Source: Clostridium sp. CAG:1000 (GTDB taxonomy: Bacteria > Bacillota_I > Bacilli_A > RF39 > UBA660). From it: DNA of 64,000 nucleotides. A model generated the notes under the pieces. The model searched no databases and had not been told where the DNA came from. It saw only the letters and a list, made by a program, of their open reading frames with translations. A program made the position numbers and the translations under genes. Positions 35,061-42,834 of this stretch are shown here, in pieces (within the stretch, counting starts at the first letter, position 1; every line of letters begins with the position of its first letter). The stretch is taken from NCBI GenBank assembly GCA_000436975.1, contig HG000339.1:23238-87237 (forward strand), given 5' to 3'.

Positions 35061-35786
35061 TTATTTAAAAATTATTGGTATATTTCCATATATTACTAAT
35101 CTTATAATTCCTATAATAATTAAATGCAATGGATAATATATGTAAAATAAATATTTCAGATTTACTTTACCTCTTTCACCATTATATAAATATAATACTG
35201 GAATAGTTAAACAAGTAAACAATTGTAACAATCCATATACTTTATCTAGGAAAATAAAATAAACAGTTGCATACATTAATGTTCCAAGCATCATCATTAT
35301 CATTTGTTTTTTAAAATTGCCTCTATATTTATTCATAAATATTATTGAAAATACAGCTATACAACTCCAATCTGATGGAAATGTTATTACAAATATTAAA
35401 ATCATTAATAACACTTTTAACTTTTCGTTTATCTTACTATCAAATATGGCAAGAAGTGCTACTGCCCAAGCAAGAGACCACATAATACTTGTTCCATTAA
35501 ATATAGAGTTAGGTATAAACGGTATACCAAATGCTAAACAGAAAGCAAAATGAGAAATAAATGCAAATAAAAATAATCTTATTAAATATTTTTTTAAATT
35601 ATGAGTATGATTATACCCTTCTACGATGAAAAACCACATTATTGGAGCTGTTAATCTTCCAATAATATGAAGTAACATTACATACCAGATTTTTTGGCAT
35701 CCTGGAAATGCTAACCACGTTAAATGATCTATTGTCATCGCAATTATTGCAATAAGTTTTAAATGATTTGAATTTAATTTTTTCGT
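35061..35786 (-). CDS. TraX family membrane protein, start codon ACG in place of ATG
   Basis: An eight-or-so-helix membrane protein of the TraX/acyltransferase-like family (MTIDHLTWLAFPGC, IGRLTAPIMWFFIVEGYNHT, LFAFISHFAF). Translation upstream of the first ATG gives KKLNSNHLKLIAIIAMTIDH, which matches the family N-terminus, and AAAGGTGAG is correctly placed before an ACG where ATG is expected (35784-35786). So either ACG is used as a weak start, or a point mutation has removed the start and an internal ATG at 35738 is used without a ribosome site. TraX acetylates pilin in F plasmids; many Firmicute homologues have unknown roles. Confidence 0.75.
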   Translation of the reverse strand, partial: TKKLNSNHLKLIAIIAMTIDHLTWLAFPGCQKIWYVMLLHIIGRLTAPIMWFFIVEGYNHTHNLKKYLIRLFLFAFISHFAFCLAFGIPFIPNSIFNGTSIMWSLAWAVALLAIFDSKINEKLKVLLMILIFVITFPSDWSCIAVFSIIFMNKYRGNFKKQMIMMMLGTLMYATVYFIFLDKVYGLLQLFTCLTIPVLYLYNGERGKVNLKYLFYIYYPLHLIIIGIIRLVIYGNIPIIFK

Positions 35787-35815
35787 TTTCTCACCTTTAT
35801 AATTATATTATCTTT

Positions 35816-36574
35816 TTAAATATATAAAATCCATATTAATTTAGAAATCAAATGACAGCCAAAATGTGCTAGCATTGAATATCCTATTCCATATTTTCTA
35901 TATAGCCATCCAAATGATAATCCAAATAATCCATTCATCAATAAACATCTAAATAATAATAATCCATCAATATATCCAAAAGTTTGAATATTTGCAGGTA
36001 TATGTAATAAGGCAAATAATAATGCAGATATTACATTTGCGATGATAAATACTTTTGTTGGTGTTTTATTTTCTTTTCTATAAAATATTTTAGATATAAT
36101 CCATGATAATAATGACATAAAAAATAATCTTAATAATATTTCTTCAAATACAGCTCCATAAGTTAATGATGCAATAATATATTCTAAAGATGGTTTACTA
36201 TCATAACTATGTAATATAGGATCACTAAAGCTTCCAAACACATATCTATCAAATAGACTTAATAATAAACCACCAATAATAGAAATAATAATTACTCCTA
36301 TTATTGCATTTTTGTTTTTCTCTATTTTTTTCCATAATCCCATCTTATTCGATAAGACTAAGCCAATTGCTCCTAATATAACTGCATACAATGCTATTTG
36401 TAAAATTGATACAATAATAACTACTTCTTTTGAACCAGCTTGTTTTATTGCATCATCAATTATTTTTTGATCTAATGAATTTATTGAATATATTGTAGTA
36501 AAATACCCACCAATAATACACATTAAAATCATAAATATAAAGAATTTCCAATTTTCTTTTATATATTTTTTCAT
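35816..36574 (-). CDS. CPBP (CAAX/Abi) intramembrane metalloprotease
   Basis: There are 252 residues and about seven membrane helices. The glutamate motif is in GAVFEEILLRLFF (EExxxR), with HIP and HFGCHLIS as the histidine motifs. The start ATG overlaps the HTH regulator stop (TAATG), so the pair is one operon. Such proteases often process peptides or give bacteriocin immunity. Confidence 0.88.
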   Translation of the reverse strand: MKKYIKENWKFFIFMILMCIIGGYFTTIYSINSLDQKIIDDAIKQAGSKEVVIIVSILQIALYAVILGAIGLVLSNKMGLWKKIEKNKNAIIGVIIISIIGGLLLSLFDRYVFGSFSDPILHSYDSKPSLEYIIASLTYGAVFEEILLRLFFMSLLSWIISKIFYRKENKTPTKVFIIANVISALLFALLHIPANIQTFGYIDGLLLFRCLLMNGLFGLSFGWLYRKYGIGYSMLAHFGCHLISKLIWILYI

Positions 36575-37197
36575 TATTTGTTTTCTCCCTTATTCATTAC
36601 TTTTTTAGCCATTGTTCTTTTACCACATTTAGGACATTTTTGATATCTAGATGTACCCATATGTGGAGCCATCAATAATTTAAAGTAATTTTTTTCTTCA
36701 AATATATGATGACAATGTTTGCACTCATAATATCCTGCATCTACTTCAAGTTTAAATCCATAGAAACACACAATTAGTAATATAGCTGTTGAAACACAAA
36801 TAATTGTAGCTAATATTGGACCTTCTTCTAATAATATAGAAGATATAACCATAAGAGCTACATAAAATATAAAGGCTGTTATAGTTAATACCCACATATT
36901 TGTAATTAATCTTTTGTTTTTTAGTTCATCTTGTTTAGCAAGTTCTACTAATAATTCTTCATTTTTCTTTTCATAATCCTTCATATCAATTCTTTCGCCA
37001 TTTAAAAGTTCATTGACATTTATATCAAGTATATTACACAAGTCTAGCATCTTATCAGCATCTGGTAAAGATAAACCTCTTTCCCATTTTGATACAGCTC
37101 GATCCGTAATAAATAATTTTTCTGCTAATTGTTCTTGAGTTATGTTTTTTTCTTTTCTACAATTAGCAATAAATTTTCCAATCTTAATTAAATCCAT
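36574..37197 (-). CDS. HTH_3 regulator with membrane helices and zinc ribbon (copy C)
   Basis: About 207 residues. The HTH (IGKFIANCRKEKNITQEQLAEKLFITDRAVSKWERGLSLPDADKMLD) is followed by a coiled linker, two membrane helices (about 102-145) and a C-terminal zinc ribbon (CKHCHHIF...KCPKCGKRT). The start chosen has AAAGGAG upstream. It is paralogous to copy A at 26488 with a matching promoter segment. Coupling to the CPBP protease suggests it regulates, or is regulated with, that protease. Confidence 0.8.
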   Translation of the reverse strand: MDLIKIGKFIANCRKEKNITQEQLAEKLFITDRAVSKWERGLSLPDADKMLDLCNILDINVNELLNGERIDMKDYEKKNEELLVELAKQDELKNKRLITNMWVLTITAFIFYVALMVISSILLEEGPILATIICVSTAILLIVCFYGFKLEVDAGYYECKHCHHIFEEKNYFKLLMAPHMGTSRYQKCPKCGKRTMAKKVMNKGENK

Positions 37198-37282
37198 GAA
37201 CTTTTCTCCTTTCATGACTTAATTATAAAATAAGCCATTTATTAGTTACACATACCAATGGTTGAGTTGATATTCTATATCT

Positions 37283-37291
37283 ATTTTACCA
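37283..37291 (-). promoter_or_regulatory. Extended -10 TGGTAAAAT for HTH copy C
   Basis: It shares the flanking GGTAAAATAGATATA with the copy A promoter, arguing for common origin of the two promoter-gene units. Confidence 0.55.
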
Positions 37292-37320
37292 TAAAAATAG
37301 TGAATATTTTTATTTATTAA

Positions 37321-37336
37321 TGAACGGAATATTACT
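37321..37336 (-). repeat. Recurrent intergenic site 9 (half-site form)
   Basis: In gene orientation AGTAATATTCCGTTC immediately follows the Fic terminator hairpin. Confidence 0.5.
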
Positions 37337-37338
37337 AT

Positions 37339-37366
37339 AAACAGAACACATTTGTGTTCTGTTTAT
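37339..37366 (-). terminator. Fic terminator overlapping its stop codon
   Basis: AAACAGAACACA / TGTGTTCTGTTT, a near-perfect long stem that begins at the stop codon. The T-run after it is weak (TTTATAG). Confidence 0.65.
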
Positions 37367-38358
37367 ACTTTATAATACATTTGGTTTTTACTGGTTGGTT
37401 TATCTGGATTAGTCATTTTTATCAATCCATTTTCTAATGCAGGATTTAAGTAATTATCTCTAAATGAAATACGTGATTTCATATCTAGTTTTTCCATTAA
37501 TTCGGATGTTGTCATAGCTACTCCACTTTCCATTACATCTAATAACTTATTAACATATGAACTAACATGATTTGCTTGTACACTAGTACTATCCATCAAA
37601 TCTTCTAATGTTTCATCAATCATTTTTAACATAAATTCTATAAACTCAGTAGAATTACCATTATGATCACAATTAGCAATAGCAGAATAGTATTCTTCTT
37701 GATATTTTTTTATTTGAGATTCAATTGGAACATATTCAAAAAGTTTTTCCCAGTTTGAAAGTATTACATTTTGCCATAATCTAGCAGTTCTCCCATTTCC
37801 ATCTTTAAATGGATGGATAAATACAAATTCATAATGGAATACTGAAGATAGTATTAATGGATGAATTATACCATTGTTATCTTCCATCCATTTAAATAAT
37901 TGTTTCATTAACTCATCAACTTGTTCAGGTGGTGGACAAACATGAATACAATTTCCTTTTTCATCAAAGACTCCTTCATTTCCTTTTCTAAACTCACCAG
38001 ATTCATCTACTGTAAGGTATGTCATTACACCATGGACTTTTTTTAAATCTTTAATTGAATATTGATTAACTTCTTTTATTAATTTATATGCTTCATAGGC
38101 ATTTTTAACTTCTTGTATTTCATCTTGAGGACCTATTACTTTTTTTCCATCAATAATATCTTTTACCTGATCGAATGATAATGAATTTGCTTCAATAGCT
38201 AATGATGAATGAATAGAGCGAATCCTATTATTCCTTCTTAGAACTGGCATTTTATTTAAATCTTTATAATTATCTAACTTACCAATTTTTTTCATTATGT
38301 TTGATATTTTGTCTAACATAATATTAGTAATATCAAATGGTGGTATGTAATTATCCAT
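37363..38358 (-). CDS. Fic domain protein (predicted AMP transferase)
   Basis: There are 331 residues. The catalytic loop HPFKDGNGRTAR is complete at about 182-193. An N-terminal segment HSSLAIEANSLS (about 50-61) resembles the (S/T)xxxEG inhibitory helix of class II Fic proteins, with Ala at the usual Gly/Asn. A C-terminal winged helix (VAMTTSELMEKLDMKSRISFRDNYL) is typical of the Fic/DOC group with fused DNA-binding tail. Targets are unknown. A strong promoter with GAGGTGATT ribosome site precedes it. Confidence 0.88.
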   Translation of the reverse strand: MDNYIPPFDITNIMLDKISNIMKKIGKLDNYKDLNKMPVLRRNNRIRSIHSSLAIEANSLSFDQVKDIIDGKKVIGPQDEIQEVKNAYEAYKLIKEVNQYSIKDLKKVHGVMTYLTVDESGEFRKGNEGVFDEKGNCIHVCPPPEQVDELMKQLFKWMEDNNGIIHPLILSSVFHYEFVFIHPFKDGNGRTARLWQNVILSNWEKLFEYVPIESQIKKYQEEYYSAIANCDHNGNSTEFIEFMLKMIDETLEDLMDSTSVQANHVSSYVNKLLDVMESGVAMTTSELMEKLDMKSRISFRDNYLNPALENGLIKMTNPDKPTSKNQMYYKV

Positions 38359-38387
38359 ATAAAATCACCTCAAATTCTTGTAATAAT

Positions 38388-38416
38388 ATTATATCATTTA
38401 ATAGCATGATAGTCAA
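38388..38416 (-). promoter_or_regulatory. Sigma-A promoter of fic
   Basis: Minus strand TTGACT (38411-38416), 17-bp spacer, TATAAT (38388-38393). Just upstream, TACAAGA is repeated about 20 bp apart and could be an operator. Confidence 0.8.
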
Positions 38417-38452
38417 TTATCTTGTATGTTTTTCTATATGTTTTCTTGTATA

Positions 38453-39415
38453 CTAGCAAATGTATTTTCTATGAGATATTTTTACATTATTTTGATTAAC
38501 AAACGCATAATGGAGTGTTGTATCTATTTTGGTATGTCCTAGTAAATGCTGAACTTGTTCAATTGGCATTCCTTTATCTATTGCTTTAGTTGCAAGTGTC
38601 CTTCTAAATTTATGAGGATGTACTTTTTCTTCTCCTAGTTCTTTTCCAAGTTTTTGTAGCATTAATTCTATTCCTCTGCTTTTCAATCTATCATAAGGTT
38701 TATTATTACTTACAAATAATGCTTCATTATTATCTATTCTATTATTCAAATAATCTTCCATATGTAATTTTGCTTTACCATCAAAGTATACTTCTCTCAT
38801 CTTTTTACCTTTACCAAATACTAAGCATGATTTATTCTCGAAATTAATATCATCTCTATTAAGATTAACAAGTTCACTTATTCTTATACCTGATGAAGCT
38901 AATAAATCTATAATAGCTAAATTTCTTATATTGGTACAACCATTTCTTAATCTTTCCATTAATTCATCTGAATATGTTTCTTTAATTAAAAACTCTGTTT
39001 TTATTTTATGTATTCTTCTAATTGGACTTTTAACTATATAATCTTCTACTTCAAGAAAAGTAAAGAAACTAGATAAAGATCTTCTTACTCCATCAATAGT
39101 TAAATTATTACAACTATTGTTTGATTGATAATATGATAAAAACTCTCTAATATCATCAGTTTCAATTGTTCTTACATCTTTATCTAAATAGGATAACATC
39201 TTATAAATATGTATTTTATAATTTTTAATAGTTAATTCAGAACATCCTTCTATTCTTTTAGAATTAATAAACTTATTAACATATTCATCATTAGATATTT
39301 CTTTCTTTTCAATCTCAATTTTCTTATATAATACTTCCTGTAATTTAGACATTTGATAATTATTCAAATATCTATTCATTTCTGAACTTATAGTTCTAAT
39401 TATATTCTCATTCAT
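38453..39415 (-). CDS. XerC/D-like tyrosine recombinase
   Basis: There are 320 residues. The core-binding SAM-like domain spans about 42-125. The catalytic set is Arg178 (SSGIRISELVNL), a KGKK beta-hairpin near 202, His268 with Arg271 (HPHKFRRTLAT), His294 (LLGHTKIDTTLHY) and nucleophile Tyr303. It lacks the arm-binding N-terminal domain of Tn916-type integrases and looks like the small DNA-inversion or cassette-type recombinases. It lies inside the run of recurrent sites, so those sites may be its substrate. Its ribosome site is in a hairpin (39416-39448). Confidence 0.88.
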   Translation of the reverse strand: MNENIIRTISSEMNRYLNNYQMSKLQEVLYKKIEIEKKEISNDEYVNKFINSKRIEGCSELTIKNYKIHIYKMLSYLDKDVRTIETDDIREFLSYYQSNNSCNNLTIDGVRRSLSSFFTFLEVEDYIVKSPIRRIHKIKTEFLIKETYSDELMERLRNGCTNIRNLAIIDLLASSGIRISELVNLNRDDINFENKSCLVFGKGKKMREVYFDGKAKLHMEDYLNNRIDNNEALFVSNNKPYDRLKSRGIELMLQKLGKELGEEKVHPHKFRRTLATKAIDKGMPIEQVQHLLGHTKIDTTLHYAFVNQNNVKISHRKYIC

Positions 39416-39448
39416 AAAACCATTCTCCTTTCAAATAAGAATGGTTTT
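39416..39448 (-). promoter_or_regulatory. Hairpin enclosing the ribosome site of the recombinase
   Basis: AAAACCATTCT / AGAATGGTTTT is an 11-bp perfect stem directly abutting the ATG. The AAAGGAG ribosome site lies in the loop and 3' strand. It could keep translation low. On the opposite strand the same hairpin ends in a T-run and may act as a terminator. Confidence 0.65.
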
Positions 39449-39449
39449 T

Positions 39450-39489
39450 ATTATATATAAAAACTAGGTGATAGCAAAATCATCTAGTT
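39450..39489 (-). terminator. Terminator after the 287-residue membrane protein
   Basis: AACTAGATGAT / ATCACCTAGTT stem (one mismatch) followed by TTTTTATAT on the minus strand. Confidence 0.7.
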
Positions 39490-39494
39490 TAAAT

Positions 39495-39520
39495 GTACGG
39501 AAATTCTTAATAGTGCGATT
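39495..39520 (-). repeat. Recurrent intergenic site 10
   Basis: In gene orientation AATCGCAC, core TATTAAGAATTT, then CCGTAC. It overlaps the stop codon region. Confidence 0.5.
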
Positions 39521-40382
39521 AATTACTTTTTTCTTTTACGGTATATGTATCTCTCCTGATAGAAATATCGAATGTTATTTTATCGCCATCAGGTGATTCT
39601 AGTATAAATTCAGTTTTACCGGCTTTTTTAAATTCTGCATGAACTTTCCAATCTTCAATACCACTTTCATATCTGATACTTAATTCACCATATTTATTAT
39701 CAGTAAGATAAACTTTATAATTATCATCAAACTTATATTTTTCGCCATTGAATAATATATCCGTACTATATACTGGTGGATTTATTATACATATAATTGT
39801 AAGTGCAATAATTATTATGCTACTTATTACTACCCCAGTAATTTTTATTTTTTTATTATTAAATATAGCTAATGGATAGATTATTAATGCACTCATACAA
39901 AAAATAGTAGTTAATAGATGTCTTGGAAAAGAAAACATCGTTTTAGATAAATAACCAGCACACTCTTCTCCAGTTAATAATAACATCGGAATAAGAATTA
40001 ATAATCCCCACCATTTATCTTTTTTCATGTAATATCCTATAAAACCCATAGGAAGACAAGCTATTGTCCATAAAAACCAAAATCTATAATATGTATTAAA
40101 TAAATTACTTTGTTTAATTATATCCTGAACTAAATATACTAATGGTTGACTAATTAAAAAGAAGATAAAACATTTTAATGCTGAATCTTTAGGAGATTTA
40201 CTATTCATAATAATAAATATTCCAAAAAAGATCCATACTTCAAAGGTAACAGTTAAATCATTAAATGAAGTATCTTTTGCTATTGGTAACATTGCCATAA
40301 CTGCTGTATATATACCTACAAATATTGAAAACACAACCAACTTTTTCCAAGTTAAATTAATTCCGCCAAATAATTTTTTCAC
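39519..40382 (-). CDS. Multi-helix membrane protein, function unknown
   Basis: There are 287 residues starting with GTG. About six membrane helices fill residues 10-210, followed by a C-terminal extracytoplasmic or cytosolic beta-rich tail (YKFDDNYKVYLTDNKYGELSIRYESGIEDW). I recognise no family. It has its own TATAAT-containing upstream region and is flanked by recurrent sites. Confidence 0.55.
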   Translation of the reverse strand: MKKLFGGINLTWKKLVVFSIFVGIYTAVMAMLPIAKDTSFNDLTVTFEVWIFFGIFIIMNSKSPKDSALKCFIFFLISQPLVYLVQDIIKQSNLFNTYYRFWFLWTIACLPMGFIGYYMKKDKWWGLLILIPMLLLTGEECAGYLSKTMFSFPRHLLTTIFCMSALIIYPLAIFNNKKIKITGVVISSIIIIALTIICIINPPVYSTDILFNGEKYKFDDNYKVYLTDNKYGELSIRYESGIEDWKVHAEFKKAGKTEFILESPDGDKITFDISIRRDTYTVKEKSN

Positions 40383-40447
40383 TTTATCACGCTCATTTCC
40401 ATATCATTATAACACACTTTTACATTTTTTTATCGGTAATTAAATAT

Positions 40448-40472
40448 ATCGTAAGATTACTAATTTCCGATT
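40448..40472 (-). repeat. Recurrent intergenic site 11 (degenerate)
   Basis: In gene orientation ATCGGAAATTAGTAATCTTACGA, just after the stop codon at 40472. With the following TTTAATTACCGAT it can form a long imperfect stem. Confidence 0.4.
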
Positions 40473-41095
40473 TATTTATTATTACTTATTGTTACAATAC
40501 ATCTATCAGCTAACATATTTTTTAAAAAGTCATCTGATTCCATTTTTTTAACATTTTTAATGTTTAATTGTATAGCCATTTTAATATATGCACTTTTCTT
40601 TGATAAATAATAACCATTTTTATATGTCATTAATCTATCCATTAATTCTTCATCAGTTTCGGGTGGATTATCAAATTCTAAAGATTTTATTATAAATTTT
40701 TCTACTTCATTTAATTTATCATAAGATGCTTTTACTTTTTTCAAAAGATTAGTACATAACTCTATTGATTTATCATAAGCTTTTCTATCTAATGTAATAA
40801 CACTAGTATTTGTTGTAGATATATAAGAATAATCAGTAGCTAAATCATAGGATAAAGTATAATCTTTAACATTTTCATCAATAAAAATTTTAAACTCCAA
40901 GTCTTCAGTTATTTCATATTTCAATGCCTCTTGATACATAGCATGAACTAACATATTTGTAGATAATATATCTACTATTTCAACAAAATCATTTTTTAGT
41001 TCAATATAATCATATTGTTCAATTATTTTGTTAGATAATGTTCCTTTATTATCTAATAATTCAGCTTGTAATTTACCATCCTTTACTTTAATCAT
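40472..41095 (-). CDS. Sigma-like / HTH regulatory protein, uncertain
   Basis: About 207 residues from the ATG preceded by GGGTGG. The N-terminal two thirds give no clear match. The C-terminal part, LNEVEKFIIKSLEFDNPPETDEELMDRLMTYKNGYYLSKKSAYIKMAIQLNI, resembles the region-4-like segment of phage or element sigma-like (ArpU-type) regulators. Its 160-nt leader contains a 21-codon ORF and a terminator hairpin, so expression is probably controlled by attenuation. Confidence 0.45.
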   Translation of the reverse strand: MIKVKDGKLQAELLDNKGTLSNKIIEQYDYIELKNDFVEIVDILSTNMLVHAMYQEALKYEITEDLEFKIFIDENVKDYTLSYDLATDYSYISTTNTSVITLDRKAYDKSIELCTNLLKKVKASYDKLNEVEKFIIKSLEFDNPPETDEELMDRLMTYKNGYYLSKKSAYIKMAIQLNIKNVKKMESDDFLKNMLADRCIVTISNNK

Positions 41096-41124
41096 TTTAC
41101 CACCCTTACTTCTAAATACTACGA

Positions 41125-41170
41125 AAAAAGGTGTCAATAGTATTAAAGTGTTTAAATACTACCGACACCT
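41125..41170 (-). terminator. Terminator/attenuator hairpin in the leader of the sigma-like gene
   Basis: On the minus strand AGGTGTC...TAGTATT / AATACTA...GACACCT forms a two-part stem followed by TTTTTT. It lies 30 nt before the downstream start codon and overlaps the last codons of the leader ORF. Confidence 0.75.
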
Positions 41171-41217
41171 CTAAATAATTCATTATAAAGATTTATTAAT
41201 TTCGATTGTTTTTTCAT
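41152..41217 (-). CDS. Leader peptide ORF, 21 codons
   Basis: The ATG at 41217 follows a perfect GGAGG site by 7 nt. The peptide begins MKKQSKLINLYNE and ends FRGVGSI. Its stop codon lies inside the terminator hairpin at 41125-41170, so ribosome position would decide whether the hairpin forms. It may be a cis-acting leader for the gene at 40472-41095 or a small protein in its own right. Confidence 0.6.
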   Translation of the reverse strand: MKKQSKLINLYNELFRGVGSI

Positions 41218-41262
41218 AGCTGTACCTCCATTTCTAGAGAATACCTCTTTCATTGGTTATAT

Positions 41263-41290
41263 ATATTATCACTTTTTAAAAATTTGTCAA
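41263..41290 (-). promoter_or_regulatory. Promoter of the leader ORF and sigma-like gene
   Basis: Minus strand TTGACA (41285-41290), 16-bp spacer, TAATAT (41263-41268) with an extended TG. Confidence 0.75.
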
Positions 41291-41310
41291 TTCCTTATTT
41301 AGGGAATGAA

Positions 41311-42618
41311 CTAATCTTGGTATTCTATATCTTGTACAGGCGGAATATCTAAAGTATTAGCATAATCTTCAAATTTATTAACTGTTTCAGTTTCCATTTT
41401 ATTTGTTACTCTAACATATATATTATATGTAGTCATTATAGTTGAATGTCCTAATCTTTTAGATACTGCTTTTATATCAGCGCCTTGTTCTATTAATCTA
41501 GTTGCATGAGTATCTCTAAAATCATGAAATCTACAAGGTATTCCAAGTTCATAATTAATAACTTTAAATGCATGTCTTGGTGATTCAGTTCCTCTAAAAT
41601 CTCCATTAGCTCTTACAAATACTAATTTAGCTTCAGGTAGATCTACTTTTATTTCAGCCTTAGCATCAACTATTTTTATTTCAGGTCTATTTGTGTATTC
41701 ATTCATTATTCTTTTTTCATAATGTTTTAGATAAGATTCTCCATAGTATTCTTTATTTTCTTCTTGAAGTTTCTTATATTCTTTTAATGCTTTGACTAAT
41801 GTATCTCCTATAGATATTGTTCTTTGACTTTGAGGATTTTTACAAGTACCATAACTCCATACTTCAACAGAGTGTCCTTTACTTATACAATATCTTTTAG
41901 GTAGTCCATACTTATTCTTTTTAATAATATTTTTATTAACAGTTATAGTCTTTTTTTCAAAATTAATATTATCCCAAGTTAATCCATATACTTCTGATAC
42001 TCTCATTCCTGTGTAATATGCTGTTAGAAATGAATAATAAATATAAGGAACATCTTTAAATCTATCTAATATCTTTTCTATTTCTTCCTGAGTAAATATA
42101 TGTGCTGGATCTCCACATACTACTTCATATCTTGGAATATGTACTTTTTCAGCAGGATTTTCATTTATAAAATTAACTGAATAACATGCATATCTTAATG
42201 AACCTTTTACTACTTTCATAATGTTTTTTAAATACCATTTAGATAAATTCTTTTCTACAAATATCTTATTAATAAATTCTTGTAACATTTGAGAATCAAT
42301 TTGCCATAGTGCATATCTTCCTAACATAGGTTTTAAGTATAGTTTAATAATATTTAAATATGTAACAATGGTTGAATATTTTAAATTAAAATTACAATAA
42401 GTATCAATCCAATAATCTAAGTAATCAGAATATGACATATCTTTATTTCTTCTAACTCTTCCTATCTTATAATATTCTGTATAATCTAATGCACCTTGAT
42501 TTAATGCATCCTGTCTTGTTGGAAATCCTGATTTAGATATCCATTTTCTTGTGCCATCAACCGAAGCAGTTTCAAATCGGTATTCATATACCTTTCCACG
42601 TTTTCTTACGCTTACCAT
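41311..42618 (-). CDS. int: Tn916-type tyrosine recombinase / integrase (second copy)
   Basis: About 435 residues from the ATG preceded by AAAGGAGAG; the frame opens 19 codons earlier. The arm-binding domain RKRGKVYEYRFETASVDGTRKWISKSGFPT matches the first integrase closely. The catalytic residues are R (YTGMRVSEVYGLTW), HxxR (RFHDFRDTHATR), H (RLGHSTIMTTYNIYV) and the Tyr after it. It lies next to the inferred attR and its GTGGACAAA repeats, so it is the best candidate for integration at secA. Confidence 0.93.
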   Translation of the reverse strand: MVSVRKRGKVYEYRFETASVDGTRKWISKSGFPTRQDALNQGALDYTEYYKIGRVRRNKDMSYSDYLDYWIDTYCNFNLKYSTIVTYLNIIKLYLKPMLGRYALWQIDSQMLQEFINKIFVEKNLSKWYLKNIMKVVKGSLRYACYSVNFINENPAEKVHIPRYEVVCGDPAHIFTQEEIEKILDRFKDVPYIYYSFLTAYYTGMRVSEVYGLTWDNINFEKKTITVNKNIIKKNKYGLPKRYCISKGHSVEVWSYGTCKNPQSQRTISIGDTLVKALKEYKKLQEENKEYYGESYLKHYEKRIMNEYTNRPEIKIVDAKAEIKVDLPEAKLVFVRANGDFRGTESPRHAFKVINYELGIPCRFHDFRDTHATRLIEQGADIKAVSKRLGHSTIMTTYNIYVRVTNKMETETVNKFEDYANTLDIPPVQDIEYQD

Positions 42619-42755
42619 TTTTATACTCTCCTTTTCTAAAATTGGTAAACAAAAAATGCCATCGAATGATGACATTTATCTTTATAAATTGTCCACAAAA
42701 CGTGTACTAAATTTCACAACATTTTTTGCCCTATTGTCCACAATTTTAAATTTAC

Positions 42756-42775
42756 GTGGACAAAATGTGGACAAA
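42756..42775 (+). repeat. Right copy of the 20-bp integrase arm-like repeat
   Basis: Identical to 19539-19558. More GTGGACAAA units lie at about 42800 and, inverted, at about 42690 and 42735, all between the integrase start and the secA stop. Confidence 0.7.
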
Positions 42776-42834
42776 TGGCAATTTTCGGTCAATTTTTACG
42801 TGGACAAAATCCTCGCAAACCCTTATATTTCCTA

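Noticed and set aside
26459..40472. Classical integron with attC sites
   Set aside because: The sites do not show GTTRRRY/RYYYAAC core pairs, and the recombinase shows no evident IntI-specific insertion; only the general idea of site-bounded cassettes is kept as a hypothesis.
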